Shown piece after piece: positions 48,480 to 61,204 of a DNA stretch of 64,000 nt. How positions within the stretch are numbered: the first letter of the stretch is position 1; every line of letters begins with the position of its first letter. The notes under the pieces were generated by a model, which saw nothing but the letters and a program-made list of their open reading frames with translations, made no database searches and had not been told where the DNA came from. Position numbers and translations under genes: made by a program. Location of the stretch: assembly GCA_016785225.1 (NCBI GenBank), contig JAFBJZ010000838.1, forward strand, positions 1,321,001 to 1,385,000, in the 5' to 3' direction. The stretch comes from Psettodes erumei (lineage: Eukaryota > Chordata > Actinopteri > Pleuronectiformes > Psettodidae).

Positions 48480-50728
48480 AGTTTGTTTGGGTGGAGGATT
48501 TATGGGGTGGCTGGAGTGTTTTCACTGCAGAGGCTGGAGGTTTTAAAATGATCTGCTGGAGGCAGGAGTTTATATTTTGTCTTATAGCTTCTTTCTAAAT
48601 GTCCTTTTATTTTGAAACTCTGAGTAAACCAGCGTCTGGGGTTTTTTTTTAGCTTTTTTGTTTCAGTGTGCTTATTTTACAATGAATGATTAATCCTATC
48701 ACACAGAAACTGTTGGATATTTTTGCAAGTCAAATTAAGGTAAAAAGATATATGGATGTCTGGATCCAAGTATATTCAAACAGAAAATACTGTATTTAAA
48801 GTGTTGGCATTAAACCTGTTGACTAGAATCACAGTTTAGAAGTTGGTGCATTCTGTGTTTTAAATTGTAGATTCATCTGTGAAGCTGGCAGCAGCAGGAA
48901 GTGTGATTGCAGATTGGTTTTGCTCATTTTCCTGTTGTCTAATCTCACTGTGGGTGTATTTGCACCCAAGCCTTCTGCTTAAAAATCAGAGATGGGACAT
49001 CTGACCTCATCCAAAAAAAAAAAAAAGAAACAGTTTGGTTGTGAGACAAATGAAGAAACAAGGATTTGTGCAGAAATGCAAATGCTGTGGAAGTTTAACC
49101 GTTTGTGTTGCGGCTGTGTCGTCCTGCTTGCGATTTGCATTCAAATGAGCAGCTGTTAATGTAAGTGTGAAGGCGTCCCGGGACGCCCTGAGGACATAAT
49201 GGGATCTGACTGTTCAGGTCGCCGGCCACCTCTGTGACAGTGCAACTGCAGACAGTACAAGCACCTTCTGCTGGTTTTGTTCCCAGACGTCGTGTCATTT
49301 AGTGCTTTTGTGTTTCACCTCGTATGCAAAAGGTGTGATTGTGTTTCGTCTCTGTCTTTAGATGCAAGAGGGGGAGCGAGTGGTCACTCACAGTGTATTG
49401 TAGTGTATACATTATGCTAATGGTAGGTGTTGCCTGTCCAGCTAAGTCTGATACTGCAGCCCGCCCCGTCTGCCGCGTGGCACCAACACAAAACCAGCGC
49501 TCCTGTAGTGTTATGGTTGTAAACAATGACTGCATTAAATTCAGCAACGTAAAGTTAACCCAGTCGGACAGGTTAATCCGTTTTGGCAAGGAGAGGTGAA
49601 AAATACCCCCCCCCCTCCCCTCGCTGTCCCCTTTCTGTCTCACCACACATCAGAGAGCAACACAGAGATTAGGTGTACCGGCGTGTGTTGTTAACGGTAA
49701 TGTAGCCGCTTAATCTCCGCTGGCTCGGCGGTATCGGGTTTAAAAGGACCACTTTCCACGAGCGGGATCACAGGGAGAACAGAAGCCGATCTGACAAAAA
49801 CATTAGCTGCGTGGTGTTGTGGGTCAGAGCGTAGCAGGTGGGGTCACGGTGGAGCTTTAACGCCTCTGACGTCTGAAGCCTTCACGCGCAGTGGAAATGT
49901 TTCTGCGGACGCACGGCGGCCGCTGGACTGTAAACAGACGTGGTGGTGCAACGATGACGCCCAGTCGCTTTCTTCATACTGTTGCTCAACAGACACCCAA
50001 AAGGTGTTTTGTGGCAGAGACACCCGTTTCTCACGTCACGCTCGACGTGACGAGCAGCGCTGTTGTCGTCGGCTGTGTGCTTGTTGCCGTGACCGGCTGA
50101 GCTCTTTGCGTGAGTGACAAACTGTTTGACCTCCTCCGTACATGTCGTAATGACGGACGCGACACAAACCTGTCGGCCGTCTTTCCTTAATGAGAGTTCA
50201 AGCGGCCCGTTGGCGGCGAGGTCAGGCGGCCTCCTGAACCTGATGTCATGTACTTAACCAAGGCTTTCTGTTTGTTGACTTAACTCCAGCCGGCAATCTA
50301 CATGTGCGTAAATACTGAAGAACCAAGTGTGACGTAATTTTTGTATTTTGTCATAGGCTGTTTTTTTTGTTGTTGATACCACAAATCAGTGTAAAACGAC
50401 AATAGCAATAACTGGAGGCGTACCTGTATGACGTGGTCGTATCAGATCCCAGCTTTCCCCTGCACAGAGACATAACAATCAGCCTCTCGCTTTCAAGGAA
50501 GATTGATGTTTTCGGAGAAGGACCCGTCTCACGCCACAGTGTTCTCCGTCAAGGCCGAAAGGCTTAGCTGAGGCCAGATACGCAGTCCATGCGTCTGCAG
50601 GCCTGTAATCAGCTGCGAATTGTCATTACTGCGGTTAGCTCGAGTGTTTTCTAAGACCTGGGTCAGAAGCAGCTGTTGCTGATTATCAGTCATTGACACT
50701 GTTTGTTTGTTCTTCTTTTTTTTTATAG

Positions 50729-50844
50729 GAAACAAGGTCGAGAAGAGGTTGAAGAAGGAACGTCTCACCCCCTCGTGAACTTCTAACCCTGAAATCTTGA
50801 AAGCCGTAATTTCTCCGCCTGTCATCTCACTGCGCACCACCACG
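50729..50844 (+). other. slc38a4: slc38a4 5' UTR part of the first coding exon
   Basis: A T-rich acceptor (TTTTTTTTATAG) ends at 50728. The 116 bases before the ATG contain no upstream ATG. Confidence 0.6.
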
Positions 50845-53800
50845 ATGCCGGGCGTCATGGATCGCATGGAGCTCAGGAAAGTGTCCACGGAGGGCGACGA
50901 CGACAGCACCGACAGCCTGGACGACCGCTTCACGGAGCCCATCGACTCGGAGAAGGCCACCATCAGCAGGTCGGCAACCTGCAAACTGTTGGCGGCAACA
51001 TTAGTTCTTCCGTGTCAGTTAATCCAGACAGACATCTGTGCTCGACGCCCGATTTCTCAGCAAGTCTATAGAACGAATGTAATTACTGTCTGGATTTCAC
51101 TGTAACCATGTTACTGCTTTGCATTTAAACCCGCTCTCTGAATTCCTGCCTCGACGTGACTTCTCCTAGTAACCTGTTTTTTTTGTGAGGTGTGAATACA
51201 TGCTGTATATAAAGCAAACTGCCTCATGTGTATGTGAATGCTAATCTCTTTGTTTCTTCTTCTTCTTCTTGGTCCTTGCAGCCAGTTTATGGATGAGAAC
51301 GATGACGCAGAAAGCCAGAAGTTTCTGTCCAATGGGATGTTGAGGAAGAAGAAATATGAGGAATACCATGAAGAATATGTAAGAAGATTCACAAGTCTGA
51401 TGCGTTTATACACAAATACAACTAAGAACAATGCGGTTCCCAAACAGACACCCTCCTCTGTGTTGAAAAAGTTCTTCTCCTATTTCATTTTGGCATTTCA
51501 TACATGCTCCTTTTCACATGGAAAACACGGCGAGGTCGTAACGACGTCATGTCCACGCCGCTCGAGCAGCGACAGCTCGGTTTGAAAACATTGGAGGGTG
51601 GCAGGTTTTAAAACCAGCTTTATGCTCTCCAGGGGATTTTCGTGCATTCTGGGAAACGCTGGCGGTTACGAGCCGACGTAGAAGTGGAGAGAGAACGAGT
51701 CCAGTCAGTAAAACTTAATTGCTACTGGAAAGGCACTAAATGATTGGTATCTAACAGCACAGGAGAAGATGAGGGTGTAGTTTCCCCTGAATTACAGCTT
51801 GTGGATCCTTCTGGCATTTAACTGTCGTGTGGTTTGCTGCACGCTGCCAAGTGTTTGCTCTCTTTCTTGTTACATTGCAGGGAAAATATTTCCAACAACT
51901 GCATTGCTGAGGTCAATTTTAAACATGCCATCCCCTATCTGTGACTGGTTCTACTTTTTTCCAGCACTGTTCTCATGCAGACTCTTCTTTCTCTTTCCGT
52001 CTGAGCAGCATCCTGGCCACACCTCCTTCGGCATGTCTGTCTTCAACTTGAGCAACGCCATCATGGGCAGTGGCATCCTGGGCCTGTCCTTCGCCATGGC
52101 CAACACTGGCATCGTTCTCTTTACGTAAGTAACACAGTGGCAGAACAAAGAAACACTATTTCTCAGCCAGCTGGACCAAGCCCCAGGTTTGGGTCCGGCT
52201 CGGGTGGGGGATCCACCCTCCAGCTTGTCAGGGTGTGTGCAAGAAATGGCGTCGATGGGTCAGACAGGTAGATTGCAGCTGAAAATAATCATAGGCAGGT
52301 TTGATTGATTCTTGCCTGGGGAAACAGAGTAGAAAAGTCTTCGACCTTGTGCCCTCGGTTCAGTCCGGCCCGTGCACATGCATTGTCAGCATGCATGGGC
52401 CACTTCCAACATCTGACACCCCGCTGTCATCCTACACCCCGCCTGTCACACCCGCCCTGCACGCTTTCCATGCCCCTGCTGCCGGGCCCACTCACGAGCT
52501 GTTACATTAACACATCAGTTATATGGCCGATGAATTTCTCTCCCCTCTTTCCCCACTGCTGTGGTTATAAAGCCGACTGACCTCCATGTTCCCTCTCTTT
52601 GCAGAGTCCTCCTCATCGCCGTGGCCATCCTCTCCTTGTATTCTGTACATCTTCTCCTTGTGACGGCAAAAGAAGGAGGTCAGCGCTTCACTTCAACCCT
52701 GAGCTCTAACGTACAGTTTCACTGTGAGACGCTGTTTATTCTTTTCTGTGGCTAATACTCAATCATCTGGTCTGTTCTGACAGGATCCCTCATCTATGAA
52801 AAGCTCGGGGAGAGAGCGTTCGGTTGGCCCGGGAAAATGGCAGCATTTGGATCCATCATCATGCAAAACATTGGAGGTAGATAGAAACTTCATTTGTGCA
52901 GATGGGGGAACACGTGGGTCCATGAGGGGGTTGGATGAGTTGTAAGAGTTAACGAGTCTTCCTGGTTGTCGTCCTGCAGCCATGTCCAGCTACCTCTTCA
53001 TCGTCAAGTACGAGCTGCCCGAAGTGATCCGAGCCTTCTTGGGTTTAGAAGAAAACTCTGGGTGAGATAAATAAAAAACACACTCTTGTGTGTTTTACTG
53101 TACGTGTGCAACCTCCTCGGATTTTAACCCCAGTGCTTTGCCCGCAGTGAATGGTACCTGAACGGAAACTACCTGGTGGTGTTTGTGTCGATCGGAGTCA
53201 TTCTGCCGTTGTCTCTCCTTAAAAATCTCGGTAAGTACTTTGCATCTGTGTGTGTGTGTTTCTTTCTGAAACTTTTTCACCGTGTCCTCTTCATGCTTCT
53301 AATGTTGCAACCCGACATTGACCTCTAAGAGGTTCACATCTGACTGTCGCGGGCCAAGATTCACAGCGCTTCCAGTGCTCGCAGCTGTCGACAACCAGCT
53401 CCACCCAACCAGAAGTGCAGTAACACTAGTCGAGCCCTTAGTCAGCTCTGGCAATTAGGAGGCAGAGTCACGTAACACGCCATTAAGTCTGCAGTCAGCG
53501 CCACCGCTCAGCGGTTCTTTACGTACGCGTCAGTCAGGTCCGCCATCGGCCGGTTCAGCTCAAAGAGCCCGCTGACCCGATGATGTAACAGACACATTTT
53601 GGGTTTGGGGTTGACAAGCGCTCGGTCCGACCTCGTCCACGCCGCCGCTCAAGTCTGCTCATATCTGGTTCAACCTTAAATGGGATGTGACCCGTATTCT
53701 AAAAATGACAGGTTAAAAAAAAAAAAGTAGAAGAGAGCCGCAGAGTAAGGAGAGCAGACTCAAGCATAGTGTTACATAAGTATGTGGAGCCGCTGTCGCT

Positions 53801-56184
53801 GCTTCAGTTCAGGTGTTGTTTTCTCTCCTCTTTAGGCTACTTGGGCTACACCAGCGGGTTTTCCCTTTCCTGCATGGTCTTCTTCCTGGGTGTGGTGAGT
53901 TCAGCACGACATGCAGGAAACTTTACGAAACACCAGATATTAGTATCTTCTGTAGTGAAATTTCTTTCGACCAGCAGATTGTGACTTTGTGTTTGTCCTG
54001 TTCCAGGTGATCTACAAAAAGACCCAGCTCGACTGCCCGCTCCCTTTCTTTTACCACCACTCGTCGAACCTCAGCATGAACGGCTCGGACACGCCGGGCC
54101 TGTACATGCTGCAGAACCGCTCGGCGCAGATGGATTTTTCCCGAGCAGACTCTTCTCCGGCGGCCCTCGGCGGCCACGACGTTCACCACTCCACCGCCGG
54201 CGTCCACGTCGAGCCCCACCCCGACGAGGAGGAGATGTGCACGCCCAAGTACTTTGTCTTCAACTCGCAGGTACGGCGGCGTCCGGCTGTCAGCGCTGAT
54301 TGGCGTCCAAACATCAAGTGACCCAAAACACTGATACAGGATGTGAAGAACATTATGTGTAAACATGACCTCTTTTTGAAGGCGGGCTGGTGAAGGTTAG
54401 AAGGGCGTGTCATGCTCACAAAGAAACGGTGACAGGCACAAAATGAAAAATAATGCCACGGCTCAGATACACAACATTCCTTCATGTGAATAGTAGTAAA
54501 ATAATAATTTATAGGCAAAACACTACAAGAGTTCTGGCTCACACATGCAGCAGGAATGCATTTTACACCCAACAAATCCAACAGGTCCAGAGTGCCAGGT
54601 GTTTGCAAAGACACGTTTGGTGAAGGCGCGGCCCGTCAGGGTGTGTCTGGGCAGTTAACGTGATTCACCAGCATTCTCACGTCTCGCTGCTTCTTATCTG
54701 CTGCGTTAGAGTCTGAAGTCGCTGCAGGAGAGTTTTTAAAGTTAAATAAATCTTGGTTCAAACGTCTCTGAGTGACATCTACAGCTTGTTTAATCCCTGA
54801 CGCACCGAGGCCGGCCTCAAAGAAGAACTGGTTCTGACTATTCAAACACATAATCCTCATAAGCTGCAGATTACAGCCCACAGTTAGCATATGCAACCTG
54901 TGGATGAGGTAAAGAGCTGATGGACAATAGATTTTCTCATGTCATGCATGACCAACCAGCGAGCGAGCGAGCTACAGCTGGAACCACAGCGGCCCACACA
55001 TGCATACGCCGAACATTTTCAGGCTTGGACGCACAGAAATAATCACAGCATTAATTGCACCACACTCAATTGATTGTGCATTTGTTTTTCCCACAGACGG
55101 CGTACACTGTGCCAATCCTGGCCTTCGCCTTCGTCTGCCATCCTGAAGTCCTGCCGATCTACAGTGAGCTGAAAGAGTGAGTGCGCCGCTTCTCCCGACG
55201 CTCATCTCATCGAAATGGAAACCAACAGGGCGAAAGTGAACGCGTGTCTGTGTGTTGTCTCCACAGTCGCAGCAGGAAAAAGATGCAGAACGTTTCCAAC
55301 CTGTCCATCTTGGCCATGCTCATCATGTACATGCTGTCGGCGCTGTTCGGCTACCTCACCTTTTACGGTAAGAGCGAGGATGGATGCACATTGTGATCGA
55401 CAACTTAGTTAGTCCCTCCAGCGATGAATGTGAGGGGTCGTGCGATGTGACGAACGTGTTTTTCTCCCCCGACACAGATAACGTGGAAGCAGAGTTGCTC
55501 CACACCTTCACCAAGGTTTATAAGTTCGACACCATGTTGCTGCTGGTGCGTTTGGCTGTGCTCACCGCCGTCACCCTCACCGTCCCCATCGTGCTGTTCC
55601 CCGTGAGTACATTAAACGGCGCCTTGGTCAAACACTGCCATAGTTCGACTCGAGTCAGAGCGCAAACACGTTGCTCAGATGTCCACAGACACACACCGCC
55701 CCTGCCAGCTACTTGTAAAAGTCCTTTCCATTCATTCAGCTGCTGCCGCACCGTGTCGCTCTGCACACAGACCGTGTTTTGTGTTTGCTGCCGGCTCGGT
55801 CCTTTTTTTTTTTTTGTCATTTTCTGGATGCAGCTGTTTTTTCCTGGCAGCCGGGTGAAAGAGAACATACTGTTCAGTTTGCCGTCGTCATCTCAAATCC
55901 CAAAACACACAGGCTGAGGTTGTAAAGGGCCGCACCTCTTAATTACACCGACACATACACACAACTCAGGCAGCGAGGGCTAGCTTACTTTTTGCTTCTG
56001 TTCCCCCGTTTTCTTCTTTTCGACTTTATCTCCTCAGTCAAATTCATTCACACATACGCTCCTCTCATTTCCCTCCCCATATATGGTCACAGGCTAATTT
56101 TAGCTTGGCCCTTATTTGACACAAGTAGAACAAAAATGGCTGCCGGCCAGAGGGAGTTTCATGCCTTGCTTTAGCCTCTGTGCT

Positions 56185-56217
<33 letters not shown>

Positions 56218-56407
56218 GCATTCACAAACAAGCTCAGTTTAATGTAAAGACAAGCAGCTGTTTATCCTTGAGCTTTTCCTGCAGTGGTTGTAGTTACAGG
56301 AAGTTCCCACCAGAGGGCAGCAGCTCTGTTGATATTCAGTCACTGGAAAGAGCTGACAGAGAATGATGCAGCAGTGGCTGCATGTTAAGGTTACACAATT
56401 AGACATG

Positions 56408-56446
<39 letters not shown>

Positions 56447-57951
56447 TTTACAGAAAATAAACTAGCACATGTATTTGTTTTAATGTACACACACACACAA
56501 AATCGTACATTTTCAGCCATTTAGCTGATGCATCCCACACGTGATGTCCCCCGTCCTCAACGCACAACCTCTGTTGAGGACACACACACCCCTCCTCCAG
56601 CAGACACTGCTGTTTTTTCTGTCTGTCGCAGGGAATGTGGGAGAGGATCTCCCCGTCTCTGCAGTGGAAGTTTACAGGCTCGGGGAGGACAGTGGAAAAA
56701 CCCTCACCCTGACCACTACCTTCAGGAAGACACAGGGGCGGGGACACTTGGACAGGAGGGGGGGTGAGCTGGCAGGGAAGGGAGGCAGAAACACTGCCCC
56801 CCTCCCCCAGCAGTCCCCTCAATGTGTTAGTGATAGAAATCTGGATGTGGAAACGCATCAAAGATAGTGTGACAGTATGTCAGGCCTGGCTGACAGTAGG
56901 CAGGGGAGAATATCTCAATCCCAGCAGGTAAAATGTGGATTATGTGAATAAGGATGAAGTGTGCGACTCAAATGAGTTTTGCCCCTTTAATCTTGATGCC
57001 AACATTCAGCATGGTGGCAGACACAGTTCACCAAGACGAGAAGTCTGGTTGTCGTTGACATGTTAGATTACAGAATGAAAATGACAAACCCCGACATCCT
57101 GGTGATTTGTGACTGTGTCTCGTCTGGTTAACTGCAAACGTGCAATTACAAAACTTCTCCACCAGTGTGATTGTTGTGTAAAACGTGGAAATGTAACATT
57201 ACGCCTGACGACGGCCCGAGCCTTTGACTTTGAATGGCGTTTAAAGCAAATATGGTTTAAATGTAATGGACGCAGAGAGGGCCGCGCCTTTCAATAACAA
57301 ATAATGAGAGTGACAGGGAGGAAGGAGATGAAGAAAAAGGACAGAAGGTATGCCGGAAATTTGAAGTGGGGAAGTGCAGCTTAGTGTGACGAGCAAGGCA
57401 GCGTAACAAAGCCAGGGTTAGGGGTTCAAATCCTGTGGCAGCACAAACCTTTGCTGTTAAAATATGTCAAACAAATCTTTTTTGTGGCACCAAACTGGTT
57501 GTGGCTTTTTTACACCTGTGTGGACGTGTGTGAAACGGCACGAGTCGTAACCTGCTTTACAACACGTGCTGCGGAGACACAGCAGTTATGTGAAAGCGAC
57601 GGCTGACTTGGTTTGTGCAGGTTTTGTGCAGAGCTGGGAGCGCTTGATGAACCGACACGTCGCCCCTTCTTGCGGCCGCTTGGTCAAAAGATTGACGAAC
57701 TTGGACGCATGTGCGACACCAGATCCAAAGAGCTACTTAGTCACACCGTCGCCCTGCCAAGTTTCCCCCGTGGCATTTACGAATCTCGCCCTGAATCCTC
57801 TCGACCTTCAAGTCGTAGGAAAATGCTGCCGACCTTCAGCCGGAGATTAACATTAGCTTTGTCTGTGCCTGTCCTTGGCTCCTGTGGCTCCTCTCTCTAT
57901 GAGAGGAGGGAGAATGTGTGTGGGAGTGTGCATCTGATGACACGTGTATAG

Positions 57952-57982
<31 letters not shown>

Positions 57983-59611
57983 CACATGAAGGATAGATGC
58001 TAACAGAGGCCAGATCACACAGGGCTTTGGCAGGATCCCGTACATAATGAAAGGGCTTTATGTGGAGTCAAACATGTCCCAGTTCTCAGGCTCCGGCTGG
58101 AGGTTGAAGCCACAGGAAAGCGACGCAAATGAGCCGACATGCCGCACCAACGTCGCCACTACACGTTAGCATCATGTACACACATTTCAGGCTCCAGCTT
58201 TAGTGCTCCCGGCTTCAAAAGTAGTTTTTTGTGTTTTTGGTTTTTCTTTTTCGGTCAGAATTTTACAAAGTCATAAGCCTTGCTTATTTTGATTATTAGT
58301 AAGGCTCAGCTTAGTTTCACACCATGGTTAAGTGCTCTAGAAGCTGAAAACACTGTGGGTTTCCTGCTGATATTTTTACTTGACAAGGGACTTTTACCCT
58401 GTTTCATGTAGTTTCACTTCACGTCTGTGCAGAAACTGTCACAAAAACTGACACAGTATGTGCTACTTTCTCTTTAGTTTTGAATATCCTCACACTTTAA
58501 CAAATAAGATCTAAGCAAAGCGCTGGCACACATTTTGTCGGTCGAGCTCGTGCAGTCGGGGTTTTAGTCTCCACTTTTCTGCTGACGGCCTGATCTCAGC
58601 TGGCTCCAACTGGTCCGTCCACTTACTCTGTGTTTGTGTGTGCAAATATCACACACTGAACTCCAAAGGCTTCGTGCCAGGTAACGGCCAGGTGCTGAAT
58701 AGTTTGGAGCCATGGAGAGAAATGCTGCATCCAGGCTCGAGTTTCCAGCCTAATTATGCAACAGCTGGTGGGGGTGGGGGTGGGGGACACACTTTCAGGA
58801 GAGATGCCTTTAAATTATTGCCGTTATTATCGCCCGCAACAAAATAAGTTTTGGCCTAAAGGGGGTGACGCTTTTTTGGCAGCGGACTTTAAAGGGCAGG
58901 CGTCATCCCGGTGCCTCCTGACAGTCATGGTGGAGGTCGCTCGGTTCAGTCCGACAGCGCAGAAAATCAAGTCCGTCCGCTGTGAAATGCTAACTGTATA
59001 TAAATCGTGCGCTTAAGTTAGATGTGGAAGGAAACAAAGAAAGCATGCGGCGTTACCGAGAAGTGAGAAGAGATTGCACATGTCTCGTCCTTCTCAGGTA
59101 AACTCAGACGGGTGAATCTCTCTCTCGCCTCGTGGATATCATTCTCCACACACTGTTTAAAGTGTCGGCCGCAGCCGTAATTAAATGCGTTTTCATGGCA
59201 ACGGATGCACCTCGCTTGCCTTAATGTTGGGACTAGTAAGTGAAAAGAGGAAGGAAGACAAGCTCGTCAGGGAAAAAAGAAAAAACAAAACAAACCGTCT
59301 CCTGCAAGTGACAATAGCAGCTTTGTGTACAGACACACTTCCCCCCCCTGCAGGCGAGTCTGCCCTCCTCTCACTACCGGCTGATGCAATCCCATGGTTC
59401 CATTGCGCTGCGGGAGATAATCCCCTGCCTTTTTGAATGGGTGCCGTAAGCGCCGCCCCCCACCCCCACCCCCACCACCACCACCGTGGCCTGCGAGCTG
59501 TCGGTGCCTCAGGTTTCACCTGATACCCGCAACCTTTCACCCAGTGGAGGCTTGAACAGGCCGACTGTGGCTCAGCAGCACCAGGCGTCTTAGCTTGGAT
59601 CTCCTGGTTCC

Positions 59612-59674
<63 letters not shown>

Positions 59675-61204
59675 GCCTCGTAGCACTTGACACACTTCAG
59701 TTGGTGGCCAAGTGTGGGACTCAGGCACAAGCCTGCAGACACACAGACCAGACTGTTGTTGTTGTTGTTTTTAAGAGTTGTTTGTTTGACAGAGCCACGT
59801 GTTTCATTAGACTTCAGGGTGAAGTTGGTTGAATTAAGTGCCGGAAGTGAATGCAACATTTCTTTTTCTTCTAATAAACCACACTGATATTTTTCTAGTC
59901 GCAAATCAACTAGAAATGCTCAGATAATAAATAAACTGATTTGTCTGATTTTGCGTGACCGAGACAAAGACTTAAACATCAGTGCTTTGTGTTTTTTTCC
60001 CCAGATCCGCTCCTCCATCACCACGCTGCTATTCAGCGGTCGAGAGTTCAGCTGGACTCGCCACCTGCTGATCGCCGCCGCCATCCTGGCCTTCAACAAC
60101 ATGCTGGTGATCTTCGTCCCCACCATCAGGGACATCTTCGGCTTCATCGGTGAGTCCTGGCAATCTTACAAAACAGGAACGTTTCCGCATTTTCGCACGA
60201 ACCGGCAAAGGTTACTCTGGTATGAGGAACATTTGCTTTACGCAGAATGATAAAAATGCAGAACTGGGAAAACCTGTGCAAACCTTTGGAGAAATCCGAG
60301 TTAATGAAGCAGAGAGCTGAGGCCTGATCAGCACCTTCTGCTCAGGGGTCGTTTTATCAACTTAAGACGTTACGAGTACAGGAGATTAAGTTGTGTCAGC
60401 TGTGCAGTCGCGTGAGCTGTTACTGACCAGCGGATCGAAACGCTCACAATGTTGATGCCAACACGTGTAAACACTGAAAGTACTAATATTTAGAGAAGTT
60501 CCCTTCGTGTTCAGCTATGCTAAACCGCGCCTCAGAAAGAGCTTATCCTCCCACCGTGTTCACGCCAGGTAAAAAAAAACAAAAATCAGTCCGGACAAAA
60601 ATTCTCAGTTACTTGGTCCTAGTGTTTGGCCGGGGAGTCGGAGCATTGAGTTAAAGATATCATTTTTTGGGAGGATGCAAAAGACGGCACGCAGTCTCTG
60701 CAGATACGAAAGATACAAATGCAGTTTTGCAAAAAAAAAAAACAACTTTCCTTAAACAGTCCAAACTTCAATAGTGATTCTGAGACAGATGTGGGCTCAG
60801 GTGTTTGTCTGAAGAGCCAAACTCAACCCTCCTCCGTTTTCATTGCAGGTTCTTCTGCTGCGACCATGCTCATCTTCATCCTACCCGCTGCCTTTTACCT
60901 CCGCCTGGTAAAATCATTGCCGTTCCGCTCCCCGCAGAAGATCGGGGTAAGTTTGTGCGAACACACACATACGCTCTATCAACAGCTTTCTCACTGTATC
61001 GTTTTTCTCTAACTCCTCACAGCCCCCCGCTGTGCATCATCAAACATCCAACCACATCTGATCCCTCCTCTGTCTCTTCTCCCGTCTCCCTCTCTTCAGG
61101 CGACCGTCTTCCTGATCGTGGGAATCATCTTCATGATTGTCAGCTTGTCACTCATTGTCCTCGACTGGGTTCACAACCCGCCGGGCTCCAACAGCGGCCA
61201 CTAA
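50845..61204 (+). CDS. slc38a4: Sodium-coupled neutral amino acid transporter 4 (SNAT4)
   Basis: Eleven-pass plasma-membrane transporter of the AAAP superfamily; system A uptake of small neutral and some cationic amino acids. Exons: 50845-50969, 51282-51378, 52009-52124, 52605-52678, 52784-52876, 52980-53061, 53148-53230, 53836-53894, 54007-54270, 55097-55176, 55267-55367, 55478-55602, 60005-60149, 60849-60946, 61100-61204. Every junction is GT-AG with matching phase; 548 residues (human 547). The N-terminus MDRMELRKV and SSQF..ESQKFLSNG are SLC38A4-like. TM1 carries FNLSNAIMGSGILGLS (86-101). The extracellular loop at about 250-328 has sequons at N264, N268 and N280 and the cysteines C253 and C321, matching the reported SNAT4 disulfide pair. 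EENSGEWYLNGNYL also favours A4 over A2. The start could instead be the second ATG at 50857 (MDRMEL), which aligns with the human start and has G at -3 and +4. Confidence 0.95.
56187..56215. repeat. (CA)n microsatellite
   Basis: CA run of about 14 units in the slc38a4 intron. Confidence 0.95.
56409..56445. repeat. (CA)n microsatellite
   Basis: CA run of about 18 units in the slc38a4 intron. Confidence 0.95.
57951..57979. repeat. (TG)n microsatellite
   Basis: TG run of about 14 units in the slc38a4 intron. Confidence 0.95.
59614..59673. repeat. (TC)n(CA)n compound microsatellite
   Basis: TC run to about 59632 continuing into a CA run, the same compound form as at 41871-41931. Confidence 0.97.

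Larger units (their letters stand above)
55603..60004 (+). other. slc38a4: Largest slc38a4 intron (4.4 kb)
   Basis: The intron separates the exons ending VLFP and beginning IRSS. It contains microsatellites at 56187-56215, 56409-56445, 57951-57979 and 59614-59673, two G-quadruplex motifs (58767-58786 plus strand; 59456-59476 as C-runs) and a tRNA-like B-box word at about 57422. No nested gene could be supported on either strand. Confidence 0.7.

Noticed and set aside
50845..61204. Assignment as slc38a2 (SNAT2) or slc38a1
   Set aside because: The N-terminal MELRKV, SSQF..ESQKFL and ENSGEWYLNGNYL signatures and the long glycosylated loop with C253/C321 fit SLC38A4 better.
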